From Ambrosia x helenae (taxonomy: Eukaryota > Streptophyta > Magnoliopsida > Asterales > Asteraceae): a DNA stretch of 64,000 bases. Both the position numbers and the translations under genes were made by a program. Below the pieces are notes generated by a model. That model worked only from the letters and a program-made list of their open reading frames with translations, ran no database searches and was not told the origin of the DNA. The first letter of the stretch is position 1; every line of letters starts with the position of its first letter. The DNA lies in the NCBI GenBank assembly GCA_030844895.1, contig CM061232.1:85315769-85379768 (forward strand), written 5' to 3'. Positions 34,269 through 46,197 of this stretch are shown here, piece after piece.

Positions 34269-34298
34269 CCGTGTGTTTTCACACGGGATTCCACCTAG
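34269..34298 (+). terminator. Helitron H1 3' terminal hairpin and CTAG
   Basis: A perfect 8-bp stem with a TTTT loop lies ten bases before CTAG. Helitron 3' hairpins act as transposition terminators. Confidence 0.88.
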
Positions 34299-34404
34299 TC
34301 TATTCTAATAAATAAAACTCATTTGTGCCACTTGGCAATTGAGTAATGCAAGTTTAATTTTATTCATTCTATCATTGTGCCACTTGTCAATATGTAGACC
34401 ACAT

Positions 34405-34575
34405 GTATTTACCAATTACATAATATATGTGGGCCACAACTCTTACTAATATTTACCAATTAAATAATATGTGGGTCACGTCTATTACTATTATTTACCA
34501 ATTAAATAATATGCGGACTACATCTGTTACTAACATTTACCAATTAAATAATATGTGGGCCACATCTGTTGAAAT
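34405..34575 (+). repeat. Four tandem copies of a 42-48 bp unit in H2
   Basis: The unit is ATTTACCAATTAAATAATAT followed by GTGGGCCACATCTGTTACTA, with small changes between copies. The 73-codon frame across it is repeat sequence, not a gene. Confidence 0.85.
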
Positions 34576-34617
34576 GAAAAGGCTATTGTCAAACATACAG
34601 GGGGCTCCAACATCTGT

Positions 34618-34800
34618 TCCAAATTTGAGCTCCAAATTCAAAATTTAAAATCAAACCCTTATTATACAAAAAGAGGGAGAGAGAAAACACAATCATTTTA
34701 TCTTCTTTCTAAATTTAAGCTCCAAATTCAAAATTCAAAATCAAACCCTTATTATACAAAAAGAGGGAGAGAGAAAACACAATCATTTTATCTTCTTTCT
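34618..34800 (+). repeat. 92-bp tandem duplication in H2
   Basis: Two adjacent, nearly identical copies start at AAATTTGAGCTCCAAATTC and AAATTTAAGCTCCAAATTC. Confidence 0.9.
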
Positions 34801-36235
34801 TTTATTTTAGTCATCCCCTCTCTCTCTCTATTTCATCCTCCAAATCTAATACAGTTCGTTTTGGTTACAGGCTAAAAATTATCCGCATCTGAAGAAATCC
34901 GTAAACGAGTATCTAATTAACAAAACTATGTTCTTTACTTAACACTAGATTCTTTAACTTTATTATTATTATCGTTGTTGGTGTTGTTGTTGTTGTTGTT
35001 TTAGATTACTTTAAGGTGGGAACAGGTGTTAAGTTGGAGACGACATTGGCAACTTGTAAGTTCATATTTTCCAATCATTAGTTTAAATCAAACAAGGTAA
35101 GTTATTAGTTTTAGCGAATCAATAAATGATTAATGTTCTTTAAGTATGAATAGAATTATGTTTGAAGTCATATGGCCATTTACATGTGTTTGTAGCCAGT
35201 TGCATCAATCCTTGGGGTACTAACTGAAAATATTATCGCTAATCAACTGTTATTAGATAATTATGGTGAGTGTGTTACTGATAGTTATTGTATAACATAT
35301 TGTTTTAATCAGTGCAAGAGTATTTGTAACTTTTCTTTTTTTATTATTGAATTAAATTAAGGTTCGGTCGCGTGTACATCTCAGCAGTCTTGCAATGGCT
35401 GGGCCAGCTCGCTGCTCAAAAGTCAAGGTTTTGTCTATATCTATACTAGATGCAATTAAATTTATAATAAAGTGATTCTTTGTTACCTATTATCTAAGAA
35501 CATTGTATGTTTTGTTTTTTGGATATGAGTTCAAATGAGAAGAGCAGTGAGTTTGTCATAATCTTGAATTAGTTATTCAAAGTCTGCTGAAGTTCAAAGT
35601 CTGTCAACTATGGTCAAACAGAGTGATTAGATATTATATATCAGTGGTTAGTACTCCACAGTGGTAAGTGATGCTTAATAGTGGTTACTGCTTGGCAGTG
35701 GTTAAGGTGAAAATCTATTTGAAGCAACAACTATTTGTAGTAACAACTGTTTTAGAAATATTTTCTTAACAGAGCCACTGCTCTAGAACAGACCTTACCA
35801 AATATAATTTAAATATTACAATTGTCAGTAGGTTATTTCAAAAGTTTTATAGAAAAGTTATAATGATACCTTTTGTATACAATGATATTGAGTTTTATGC
35901 CTTTCAAAATAAATAAAAATAAAATAATATTGAGTTTTATTGTAGATATTCAACAATCTTGTACAACAGCTGTGGTGAATAGATGTTACTAAGATCTGTA
36001 TGAAGCAACAACTGTTGTTGAAGCAACAATTGATTGAAGTTGAACAGATGTTACTAAGGTCTGTTTGAATCAACATCTTCTTAACATATCCACTACTCTG
36101 GAACAGACCTTAGTAAACAGACTTTGCTTGCAACAGATGATTGACTTCTTGATTTGGTGTTTAGTAAACATTGGAGATTAATTTTATTAAAAATTGATAT
36201 AGACTTCCCATGTGGCCACACGAGGTTTAATCTAG

Positions 36236-37428
36236 TATGTTAATAAACGATATTTTGAGGGTATGTTTTGGATTTTACTACGCACACCACGTGTAATTGT
36301 CTGTCCCTACCACACAATTCCCTTCATCTTCACAGTCACCGCCACTCAACTCCCTTCCTCCAAAAACCCCATTTATCCTCACCAAACCACAATCTTTGTG
36401 GGTGGGTTTCAGTCACACCATCCATACTTCCTCCGGTTTTTCTTTCTTTCTTAACTAGTATTGCTTTTGTTTACCGACTGCTGATCGATTTGTTCCGACC
36501 TATGAAGATCCACGGTGGCGGCGCTTACTCCTCTTTGTTGTGCGACGGCGTTGGTGGTTGTAGACACTTTACTTATATCGAGTTAATCTCATTGACGAAG
36601 ACACAAAGGTAAGTATTGATTGAATAAATTTTTGTTTGATTGTAATTGTTTGAACTAAGTTTTTTTTTTTTTTTTTTGGGGTTTTGATCAAGAAAATGAT
36701 TATTATATACAAAGAATAAGACATATAAACAAGAATTTGCATGCTTAGAAAGTAGAAATCAATTTGATGGTTAAGAACCGCCATCGTTTTGTTTCACATC
36801 CTAGCTCAAATAGTAATTCTTGAAGAATCTTTATTTTTGCTCTTTAAGATGCTACCAACGGAAACAACGTAACATATATTATATGCTACTAAAGTTATTT
36901 GGTCTATAAAATTTACATTATTTAAAGGGTTAGTAGTACGTTCGCTAAAGAAAGAGCAAGTCAAATTAGGTTGAGGACCGATGATTCTCTAAACCCCGAA
37001 GGTGAGCAGCAATTAGGTTGAGAAAGTGAAGGATGGTGCCTGGTGGCGATGGCAGAAGATGGCGATGCTGGTGAACAACAAGGAGGAGTAATCGTGACAG
37101 AGGCCATGTTATGGCACTGGATTCGTGATAAACAGGGTGAGGTTTATGTGACCTAAGTCATATTTCTCCGATTACTTAGCACTTTCATCTATTTTTTTAT
37201 ATTATGATGGGAAGAGTTGATGGTCATGGCAGAGTTATATGTGGTTAAGCACCCATTTTCTCTCTCAACCATTTTGTATTTCGTGATAAAGTCACGTATA
37301 CACACATTTTTAAACTATCTAAGGCGTACTGTTAGAACCTATAATATGAATCATTGTCATTGCGCAACAGACGGCAAGGTGTTTTAACCTGTTTAGCGCG
37401 CCGCAACGCGTGCGGGACTGAAACCTAG
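36236..37428 (+). mobile_element. Helitron H3, 3' part with terminal hairpin
   Basis: H3 resumes at TATGTTAATAAACG and ends with stem CCGCA, loop ACGCG, stem TGCGG (37401-37415), a short spacer and CTAG at 37428. The next base is T and LTR sequence resumes there. The interior includes a short frame from an ATG near 36502 and a T-run near 36661 but no recognisable gene. A related 3' end lies at 47484-47517. Confidence 0.78.
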
Positions 37429-38940
37429 TTATATAATATGTTTAAATCTTAAAATATTCATAATTAATAAATTCATTTTTGCTCTAAAAATCATGAAAAT
37501 CTAGGTATAGTAGTATCTTGACGCCCTGAAGAAAATTATCATATTTTTATTTTCTGAAAAAAATAATATTTTCTGAAAAATATAATATTTTCGTAATTTT
37601 ATTGATTTAAATTGTTTTAATCATAATTAATTGATTAAAAAAACAATTTTAATGATTTTAATCTCAAATTTTCTGGGAAATTATTTCTAAGTATGATATA
37701 CAAAAATAAAATTTATTTTTTCAGAAAATAGTTATTTTTGCTATTTTTACCATTTTTATCATTAAAACATTATTTAAATTCATTAAATCAGTTTTAAATA
37801 CAAATAAATTGAGAAAAGTTATGGAAATTTTGTTCTAAGTATTTTTCATCGGAATGTTTTCATTTGTCTCAAAAATTATAATCTTTTAATCATATATTGT
37901 ATTTTTGTTGTATTTATGCTTATTTAAATACAATAATCATTATACTTCAAATCAGATTTATTAATTTAATTCTTTTGTCCAAAATAATTTAGATTACTTT
38001 TTCACTAAATATTCAATGGATAATAATTATATTACCTATCCACATTTATAAACTTGGTCATAATATTTTTGATATACAAGTTTTATATCAATTTAATTTA
38101 TCGCAAAACCCTAATTCCCCAAATCGACTTAGCAAACCCTAATTCCTTAGATTCTATATGCCTTAGACTTTTAAGTCATTTTCCCTCATTAGTATTCTTA
38201 TACGTATAGGTTGAATTCTTCGGAATTCCCAAGTTTATCTTGTGACGAGTTCTGTTTGGATTTATCGTGCTTAGCAAAACTGTGAGTATATCTTTCCCCT
38301 TTTTCATTTTACTCTTTTGGGGCTACTCATGTACATTATGTCAAATTACTATTTCTTTTCACTAAGTGCAATTCTCATGTGTGTTTGCTTTATGTTACTT
38401 TGTGTATCTATGACTTGTCAAAATCATTAACCGTTGCGGCCTAGCATTTCAATGAATAGTACTATGGTATATACCCCTTTTGACTCTGTTGAGAGACCTT
38501 AGTCATTGTTATGTGTTTCATTACTACTGTCAATAGCGCATACTATATATATAAATTTCATTTCACTTTCATAGGGTTGATTTTGACCCGGATATTACTT
38601 ATTACATAAGTGCAAACAATGTACAACACATGAATTGCAAATATTTCTTACTATATGTATTCAAAACAGGGTATGCTCACCAATACATTTTTGTATTGAC
38701 AAAATTATTTTCGTACATGTTTCAGGTTATTTATGAGATGACTTTTAAGCTTTTGGAATTTTACTTAGATTTTGGATTCATTGTATTTCAGTTAGTTGGC
38801 ATTTAGAATCATTGTATTTCATTGAAGTGTAATAAACTATTTAATCAATGTATCAATATTTACACTTTTAGTCCATGAGCTATTGAACAATCGTCACTAC
38901 GTGGCACCTCGATGTTTCTGCCATCGGTTCGGGTGTTACA
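37429..38940 (+). mobile_element. Ty3-type 5' LTR copy A, second part
   Basis: Similarity to LTR copy B (from about 62545) resumes here and runs to GGTGTTACA at 38940. Landmarks kept in both are AATCGACTTAGCAAACCCTA and TATGACTTGTCAAA followed by TCATTAACCGTTGCGGCCT. Confidence 0.9.
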
Positions 38941-38943
38941 GAT

Positions 38944-38956
38944 TGGTATAAGAGCC
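38944..38956 (+). promoter_or_regulatory. Primer-binding site of split LTR element
   Basis: TGGTATAAGAGCC differs by one base from TGGTATCAGAGCC and lies three bases after the LTR end. It shows that LTR copy A is a 5' LTR on the plus strand. Confidence 0.85.
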
Positions 38957-41003
38957 ATGGTTATAGGGAATTAGGTTATTAGAATGTTTTTTAGCCTAGT
39001 CTATTACTAAGCTTACATTCACGAGTCCTCTCGTGTATATTTCTCTTTATTCTTATATTTTCTTTCAAGATAATTTCGCTATGATTCTTTCTCGTTAGTC
39101 TTTCGGTATTTTACATGGAGAAGAAGACACTTGTATTTCACGAGCGAAACGATATCACCAAGTTAGGAGTGGCATCCATACCTTGGTGACTACTTTCACT
39201 CCTCTATATGTTATACATCTTTGAAATATATCTTTGGGATAGGAGTGACATCCACACCTCAAAGAGTATTTCCTCCAAAAAGAAACTTAACCACTAAGCT
39301 GGGAGTGATATCCTTAACTTAGTGACTGGTTTCACTCCACTGTAATTTTCAATTTTGAAATACATCTTTGAGTTAGGAGTGAAATCCACATCTCAAGGAT
39401 TTATTTCTTCACCTCGTTTTTAATCTCGCTAATGTTTTGGAATTCACTAGTGATGAGGCACGTGAAATCTAGAAGGGTAGGCGCCTGTATCCTAAGTTTT
39501 CTGTCTAGGCCTGGTATTTCGTATAAATCCCAATCAGACGGGGGACCGTATACCTACCTGAGAACTCTTGGGATGATCATTCACTTATAGGCTAAAGCAC
39601 GCCTCCACAAGTCACTAGAAAATTTTAAATACTTGGGATTATCAAAGTTTCCTATGGAAACAATCCCAATGTTTTATGTTATTGACATTTATGTTTTGTT
39701 TATCACTTGAAGACTCAATTTCATCGCTTGTCGTTTTCATATGCTATTATTTATTGATCATTCGCTTTTCGATTCTTTATCATCATTATTAAAACTTTTT
39801 GCCCACTATATTATCGCATTAAAACCTACGCTTATGCTTTTTGATTCTTTTTTTAAAAAAGGCATCACTTCTCTTGCGTTAAAACATTTTTACCTACAAC
39901 TTAAATTTTTAAACTATGTGTTTAACTTCGACCACATCCTGATTTTGGGAATGTTGCATCAACACACAACTCAAAGTGAACATGGTTTCCCAAACTTATT
40001 AATCAAAACCTGTTTTATATCGACATGTTTATAAACTCATTTGATCGATGTCACAGTATATCCCTAAACTATGATCTTTTGTATCCGCTTGTGCATCCAC
40101 AATAATCCCAACACAATATATCCTCATTTACTCAACACTAATTTACCAATATAGTTACACCCAGTCACCTAATCCATAGCTAACTATCATTAGTTAGCTC
40201 CCCTTGTTCAGACTAAACTCATACATAAATGTATATCTACACGAAACACACCAGTACACTACTCTCTAAAATGATTAACTTGGCAACTTATCCTGTGTTG
40301 TCTTTTCACAAAGCCTATTCACCAGATTAGTACACACTTTATATACACCTTGTGCCTTGAAACAAATAGCACACTATGAGCCCAAAGAGATGCCTTAACG
40401 AACTTTATAAACAAATGGTCTTTCAATGAATAAATCTCGTAAAATTTCTCCAAGGTTTCAAACTTACCCAATCCTAACGGATAACATTTGACTTTCTCAA
40501 ACACTTCATAAAATCCGAACATTTTCAACTTTAATGAAAATGTTGACTTACAAGTTAAAGAAATGTTTAAATACAGAAAATCCTATATTCCAAAATTAGT
40601 CGAGGCATTCGGGATCATACTCAACCTCATATGTGTCCTACCCACACTTTCCAAACATTATCAAGGAGAATCAACCCAAACCAAACCGGATTCTCCATTG
40701 TCTTCAAAACAACTCATAATCTTCTACCATATTATCAAAATACCGAGTCGATTCACTCAATCAATGCAGCACGAGAAATTATGCGCTGTGGACTTTCAAC
40801 ATTGAATTGAGTTTTGAAGCTAGGTCACCAAATGACACGTGAGACTAGAAACTTACACATTGTTCACAACCCTTATCATTTTCCTTGCTGTGACTCGATC
40901 TTCTTTTCAAAGCTTGAAATTTGTTTTCAGAAATGTTATGTAATTATAAGCTTTTCGTGCAATACACGTTGGTTTTTATCATACACACCATTTTTAAACC
41001 TTC
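38957..41003 (+). mobile_element. Leader of split Ty3 element, no coding region
   Basis: A degenerate repeat TTAGGAGTGATATCC with paired CTTGGTGACT occurs about four times between 39150 and 39400, much as in the leader of the element at 53315. No gag or pol motif is found before the TIR element at 41004. The right limit is uncertain. The open frames at 39741-41059 show no domain. Confidence 0.55.
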
Positions 41004-41897
41004 GGGTCTATTTGGTATGGGGTAATGGAATGGATGAGGGAATGGAATGGACGAGGTAATGGAATGGACAAGGTAATGGAATGGATCATTACCATTCCAT
41101 GTCTTGTTTGGTTGCCATGTGGGAATGAAACAAAACATTACTTTGTGTTGTTGGATAAGCAGGAAAAGACGAAGGAATAAAATCGGCGGTGGTGAGTGGC
41201 GGTGATGGTGGGTGGTAGTGGCATTGGTGGTAGGCGACGATGTTGGTGGTGGGAGACGGTGGTGGGTCGTGTTGGATGACGGCGGTGGGTGTCGGTGACA
41301 TTGGATGGCGACGGTGGTGGGTGGGTGACGGCGGTGGTGAGTGGTTGTATGTGGTTGGTGGCGGCGGCGGTGGTGGGTGGTGACGGCAGTGGTGGGTGGT
41401 AGTGGCATCGGTGGTAGGCGACGATGTTGGTGGTGGGTGGTGACGGCGGTGGTGGGTCGTGTTGGATGGCGGCGGCGGTAGGTGGGTGAAAGTAGTGGGT
41501 GGCGGTGGGTGGTGACGACGGTGGTGGGTGATAGTGGCATCGGTGGTACGTGACGGTGTTGGTGATGGGAGACGGTGGTAGGTGGTGACGACGGTGGAGG
41601 GTGGTGACGGCGGTGGAGGGTGGTGGTGGCAGCGGTGGTGGGTGGTGACGATGGTGGTTGGTAGTTAGTGGTTAGTGTTGGTGGTGGTGGATGGTGGCTT
41701 ATGGTGTTGTTAATGAAGATTGAATGAGAGATGGAATGGAAAAAAAGCATGGGGGGTGGATGGAATGGTTTTGAGGTAATGGAATGCCTTGTGGAATGGG
41801 TGATTCCATTCCTTTGACCAACCAAACACGCTATTTTTCATTACCTGGTAATGACCCATTCCATTCCCCCTTTCATTACATCATACCAAACACTACC
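41004..41897 (-). mobile_element. TIR element with GGT-rich core, 894 bp
   Basis: The left end GGGTCTATTTGGTATGGGG and the reverse complement of the right end, GGTAGTGTTTGGTATGATG, form imperfect inverted repeats that extend through several GGAATGG repeats. The core (41186-41700) is (GGTGGT)n-like and gives a 293-codon histidine/proline/threonine frame that is not a gene. No transposase is present. The TSD is unclear. The 3331 fragment is the same family. Confidence 0.72.
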
Positions 41898-42745
41898 TTG
41901 GTCTTTTGAAATACATTCGATTTATATGGTTCCTTCTTGCATTTTATAAATTTGTTTTGCATATTTTCAAGTCAAATGTAAACCTTCTTGTTTTCATATA
42001 AGGGATCCAATATATGGTTTCGGGAAAAGAAACTTGCGACTAATAATATGCCTTATAACAATTTTAAACTCGACTTCTCGTAAACACATGAAAGTGTGTA
42101 CTTACGAAGTCTTTTCATGTGAACCTGTTTTGAATCTAAAACATTCTGCGATTTCTAAAAAGTTGTTCTCCTGCATTACTACTATTCTTTTAACTATATC
42201 ACAAAGTTCAGGTAAACTACGTTTTTATAAACGAAAATTTATCTTTTTACACTTGCACACTCTCAGTCGCAAAACTACGTTTTTATAAACGAAAATTTAT
42301 CTTTTTACATATTCTCATTGACATAGTAGAAGTGCATACACCATCAGCATCACAAATCTTTCCTTCCTTGTTCCTGTTTCGGTTGCGTGTTTGTGTAATC
42401 AATATCTATTCTCGATTTCGCTTTTGCTTTTTCACCACATAACATAACATAACATAATAGTAATGCTTCATTCCTCGATTTCAACTACCAGGTTAGGTAT
42501 TTATGATTTCTAATTTCTAATTCTTCTTCTTGTTATTATATTATGTTTATGCATCAATTGATGTTAATCTGCTAACTACCATCTTCATTACTCCACCAAT
42601 GTACAAACCTCAATTCATGTTTCTTTTGCTTCCATTTGGTATCTTTTTAGTTATTTCTTTTGTTAATATAGGAATATTATATACTGCTAGTCATGTTTAC
42701 CATGATTCCAATATAGACATTTGAATTTGCATGTTTCTTTTGAAA
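41898..42745. other. Unassigned sequence with a 57-bp tandem duplication
   Basis: The block AAACTACGTTTTTATAAACG and the next 18 bases occur twice, at about 42215 and 42271. Four ACATA units lie near 42440. No gene is recognised. Confidence 0.5.
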
Positions 42746-42748
42746 AAT

Positions 42749-42771
42749 GATAGATAGATAGATAGATAGAT
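42749..42771 (+). repeat. (GATA)n microsatellite
   Basis: About six GATA units. Confidence 0.9.
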
Positions 42772-42989
42772 ACGAATTTCAAATACCAAAGAGAGAGAGA
42801 CGCCACACAAGAAGAAATTCGTCGACACAGGTATCTTGAAAACGTATGGGATTTGAAATCAGATCATAAAAAACATAAAAATCTGGGTTTTATTCTCGCC
42901 GGAAACGTACCGGAGTTGGCCGGTTTTTTTATTGGAAAAGAAAGAGAGGAGGGAAAGGGTTTGAATTTTATTTTTTTTATAACTTTCCA

Positions 42990-43193
42990 TTAATTGCCAT
43001 TTTGGCCCCTGAGGACATAAATGATGAAATTTCCCCTGGGACTTAACTGACTTTCAATCCTCAGTTACAAACTCAATTAAAAACTGTCCAAATTGGCAGT
43101 TTTGAAAACGTGAGGGGTTCTAGTGATAAAAATCAAGTTTGGTGTCCTAACAAGCAATTTGGGGCAAACCTCAAGGGCCATTTTGGCAATTAA
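42990..43193. mobile_element. Small MULE-like MITE, about 200 bp
   Basis: The ends TTAATTGCCATTTTGGCCCC and, reversed, TTAATTGCCAAAATGGCCCT form 25-bp inverted repeats. Their consensus resembles the TIR of the MULE at 812. I could not find a target duplication, so the outer edges are approximate. Confidence 0.6.
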
Positions 43194-44165
43194 CTCCAAA
43201 TTAAATTAATAAATTATAAACAAAAACCAAGGGTCAAACAAATAACTATATGTTTTGGTCAGAGTAGACTAGAAATAGGTTTACTTTATACTCATTTTAT
43301 CATATACTTTATTTATTGTTTTTTGGTTTTCAGTTTTATTTCTTCTCTCACTCATCTCTATCTTCTTCAACAATGGTAAGAAGCAATGTTCACCTACCTC
43401 AATTGCCAGAAAAATTATGATTTTGCTGCTTGATTCTTCTCTTCTTGTTTCAACTACTTCACAAACAATGTTTCAGAAGGCTCAAACGGTCCAAATTGTT
43501 TTTTCCTAAAAATCTCGTGTGCTCAAGATGGCGTTATTTCAAAAATGCTCCCCCAACTAAGCCCATTTAACGCCAAGGGGGCTGGTCTATGTGGCCTTAA
43601 AGGAATATAAAGGGTTATGACCCTAAAAATTGATGGAAACTGTTTGGAAACTTCGCAAAAATGTCCCCCATAACAAGAAAAGACACGAAAACGTCCCCAA
43701 CCCGTCCCCCAGGCGTTTATGTCTCCAACCCGCTTCAGAAACGGGTACTACACCATTACAAACGTCCCCGTGAATCATAGGCAGGACACACATGGGATGA
43801 TGGTTGTACACATGTAGCATCAGGATTGATTAGAGCACTATTCATCCCCGTTTGAAAACTAATAGTATGTAATACTGATGGTGGGACTATCATTCTTCCC
43901 TATATATGTTATTTTGTCAAAGGTTATGGGTTCTCAGTATAGTCCAAAAAAACATGGTGCAACTTCGTAGGGCAGTTGGTTGTTGGCACTAGCCACTCGC
44001 CAATATTTATTTTAATTGTTTTTATGGGGTTTATAAAGAAACAAGTATTAGTTCTCATACTACCATATCTTCATATTATAATTATAATTATAATAATATA
44101 CAATTGCCAACCCATTTGTGTAGTTTTATTTGTACCAACATGTACAAGTTTCATTTGCACGCCAC
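43194..44165. other. Unassigned sequence
   Basis: A pyrimidine-rich stretch followed by ATGGTAAGAAG at 43373 resembles a leader with a one-codon first exon, but no downstream exon was found. A C-rich segment (43540-43830) contains several GTCCCC motifs. Nothing can be named. Confidence 0.4.

Positions 44166-44170
<5 letters not shown>

Positions 44171-44210
<40 letters not shown>
44171..44210 (+). repeat. (CT)n microsatellite
   Basis: About 20 CT units. The serine/leucine run of the 123-codon frame at 43976-44347 is an artefact of this tract. Confidence 0.95.
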
Positions 44211-44212
<2 letters not shown>

Positions 44213-45703
44213 CCACGAGAAGCGATTTATCTGTCAGTCTCTCCGTACATCTTCTTGAGGTTGTTTGTGGTTTCATTGGCTACAGTCGTTTATGACGGCC
44301 ACACCCTACCATGGTTTCATCTCATAGAGAGAGAGAAACATAGATAATATAGAGAGATAAACAGAGAGACGAGGTGTCGCCCTCTGTTTCCGGCGACTTT
44401 GTGGCTGCCGTTTCATGGGCTTTTGCCAAAAATCGACTATCTATAGCGGCGGCGGTGAACCTATAACATGCATATGATAAGATTTGTACCTACCGGAACT
44501 GATATTACCGCCGTCTATTAGACTAGACCTAGCCGTTACCTCAATCAGACTCCACTTCCTCTGTTATGTAGTTAGGAGTGGTGCGCGCTGTAGCTGCACC
44601 TGACTCCACTGTAGGGAGTGGTGGCCAGCCGCCAGACCATGCAACAAAAGTTTAAATATTTTGTTTAATTTAATTGTTCTAAGTTTATATCCTCTCTGGG
44701 TTTGATTTTAGAAAATTTTCTTCAATTATCAAATGTCCAAAAGACAGTTTATTGATTGTTGTAATTCTTAATAAGCAAAACTATTTATCCTCCTTTTTAA
44801 TTTGTATTGGAGATTTGGATCTTTAGGTTACTGGTCAAAGTATATGCATTTTGGGTTTTAATTTAATTGACTACTAATGCTTTAGTGTGGTCAAAATACG
44901 CTTAGTGAACGTACAAGAATCTCAATGACTGATAAAACGGTAATAATGCATGTTAGAGTTTCATGAGTTTTGTGACACAATATATGAATAAAATGTATTT
45001 TTTTTTTTTTTTTATGGTTGAAGGTATTGCATTCACATCTCGGATTTGTTGTCAATAAAGTTACCAGTTTAAATAGAGGATTTTGTATGACAATGAGTGA
45101 CTTCCAGAGTTTAAGTTGAGATTGTATTCTGCGTGCTTGGTTAAATGCTCAAAAGAAGAACTTATTATTAAATGTAATGTTTGCTTATATATTTGATTTG
45201 AATAACTTAGATATCGGTCAAAAAGGAATACAATGAAAAGGATTCATCTATGGTAACTATTTGATGGGAGTTAAATATTGAATTCCTCTTGAACCCATAT
45301 GCTAATTGTATGGTATGTAAATTCAATTTAGTATATTTAAATTGAAGCTTGGCAAATCAACCGGTCAGATGAAAGACACAAGATATGCATAATCCTACGG
45401 GCGAAGGTAAGTGTGGCTGCAATTTAAATTTGTTATAGAATGTCATTTACTTAGTTGTTCATATGTGAGTGTCTCAGAAGTCAGAACCCAAAGACCATAA
45501 CATGCGTTTAAAGAAAAACAATAATGGGATGGCATAGTAAATTGGTAAGAATTTCGCTGGTATTTGATTTGGATATGTACTACCTATAATGAAATAAATT
45601 AAAATTATGATGTTAATCATGATAGAAACGTTACATATGATATTGTTCTGAGAATTCAAAACTTTTAATTAGAATCTGTGCTTCATATCAAAGTTTGGAA
45701 ATT
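44211..45703. other. Unassigned AT-rich sequence
   Basis: I see no gene or element boundary. A T15 run lies near 45001. Confidence 0.45.
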
Positions 45704-45717
45704 AAGCAAAAAGCGCA

Positions 45718-46037
45718 TGTCCTTCACGGGTAGCTCAGTTGGTGAATGGACCAGGGATCTCTTTTGGAGATCTCAGGTTCGATTCCCACGAAGGACATAA
45801 TGAGAAATGATGGATGACTCATGGCCTATGATCATGAGTTCGAGTCCTGATCTCGCCAGGTTTTACCGGTTCACTACTTCAGGCGGGTATGTGGGTCGGG
45901 TTTTCCCTGGAAGCGGGCTGTCAGGCGGGCTAGGGGCTTCGTGCGTCCGGGGTGGGCCGGACTGTGCCCCTGTCTTTGCCACTGAGGGGCCACGTACGAA
46001 GTACCCAACGTTGTTTAGTTGGCGGTTCAAAAAAAAA
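45718..46037 (+). mobile_element. tRNA-derived SINE, copy 1 (plus strand)
   Basis: A 14-bp target duplication, AAGCAAAAAGCGCA, flanks it (45704-45717 and 46038-46051). The head has an A box TAGCTCAGTTGG (45731-45742) and a B box GGTTCGATTCC (45776-45786), with a perfect 7-bp acceptor-like pair GTCCTTC/GAAGGAC. A second B-box-like GAGTTCGAGTCC follows near 45837, so the head looks dimeric. The GC-rich body ends in poly(A). The body matches copy 2 at 46198. Open frames across it are not genes. Confidence 0.92.
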
Positions 46038-46197
46038 AAGCAAAAAGCGCAAACATTTAATAATTTACCATGTATATGTCTAATGGGAAATATGTCAAAA
46101 TATTATGAATTATCATATAATAAATTTCAAATGGCCATATTTATATTTATGGGTAATAAATCAAAACATCTATTTTCTACTGTTAGATGCGTTGAAT

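Larger units (their letters stand above)
6720..34298 (+). mobile_element. Helitron H1 carrying RPA1-like and B3 pseudogenes (27.6 kb with nested insertions)
   Basis: The 5' end TCTATACTTTCC follows an A at 6719. The 3' end is a perfect 8-bp hairpin CCCGTGTGTTTTCACACGGG (34269-34288), ten bases of spacer including ATTCCAC, and CTAG at 34298, the standard Helitron terminus. After removing H1 and H2 the flanks join as A then T, the preferred Helitron target. Subtracting the nested copia/LARD block (14.1 kb) and a solo LTR (2.8 kb) leaves about 10.6 kb of its own sequence. It holds an RPA1-like gene and a three-B3 gene on the same strand. No Rep/helicase domain is recognised, so the copy is non-autonomous now. 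The 5' boundary is less certain than the 3' one. Confidence 0.72.
34299..36235 (+). mobile_element. Helitron H2, 1.94 kb, non-autonomous
   Basis: It starts TCTATTCTAATAAATAAAAC immediately after the CTAG of H1. It ends in an imperfect hairpin around TGTGGCCACA, then TTTAAT and CTAG at 36235. No coding gene is recognised. A short GC-richer stretch (35363-35430) could be a captured exon but cannot be named. Head-to-tail insertion at the 3' end of another Helitron is a known behaviour. Confidence 0.75.

Noticed and set aside
40944..41825. 293-codon open frame rich in H, P and T
   Set aside because: It is the translation of the GGT/CCA low-complexity core and the GGAATGG ends of a TIR element; there are no domains.
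43373..43390. ATG followed at once by a GTAAG donor, like a one-codon first exon
   Set aside because: No second exon was found downstream.
45719..45792. Stand-alone tRNA gene
   Set aside because: The acceptor pair and boxes fit, but the T stem does not pair well and the segment is the head of a SINE with target duplications.
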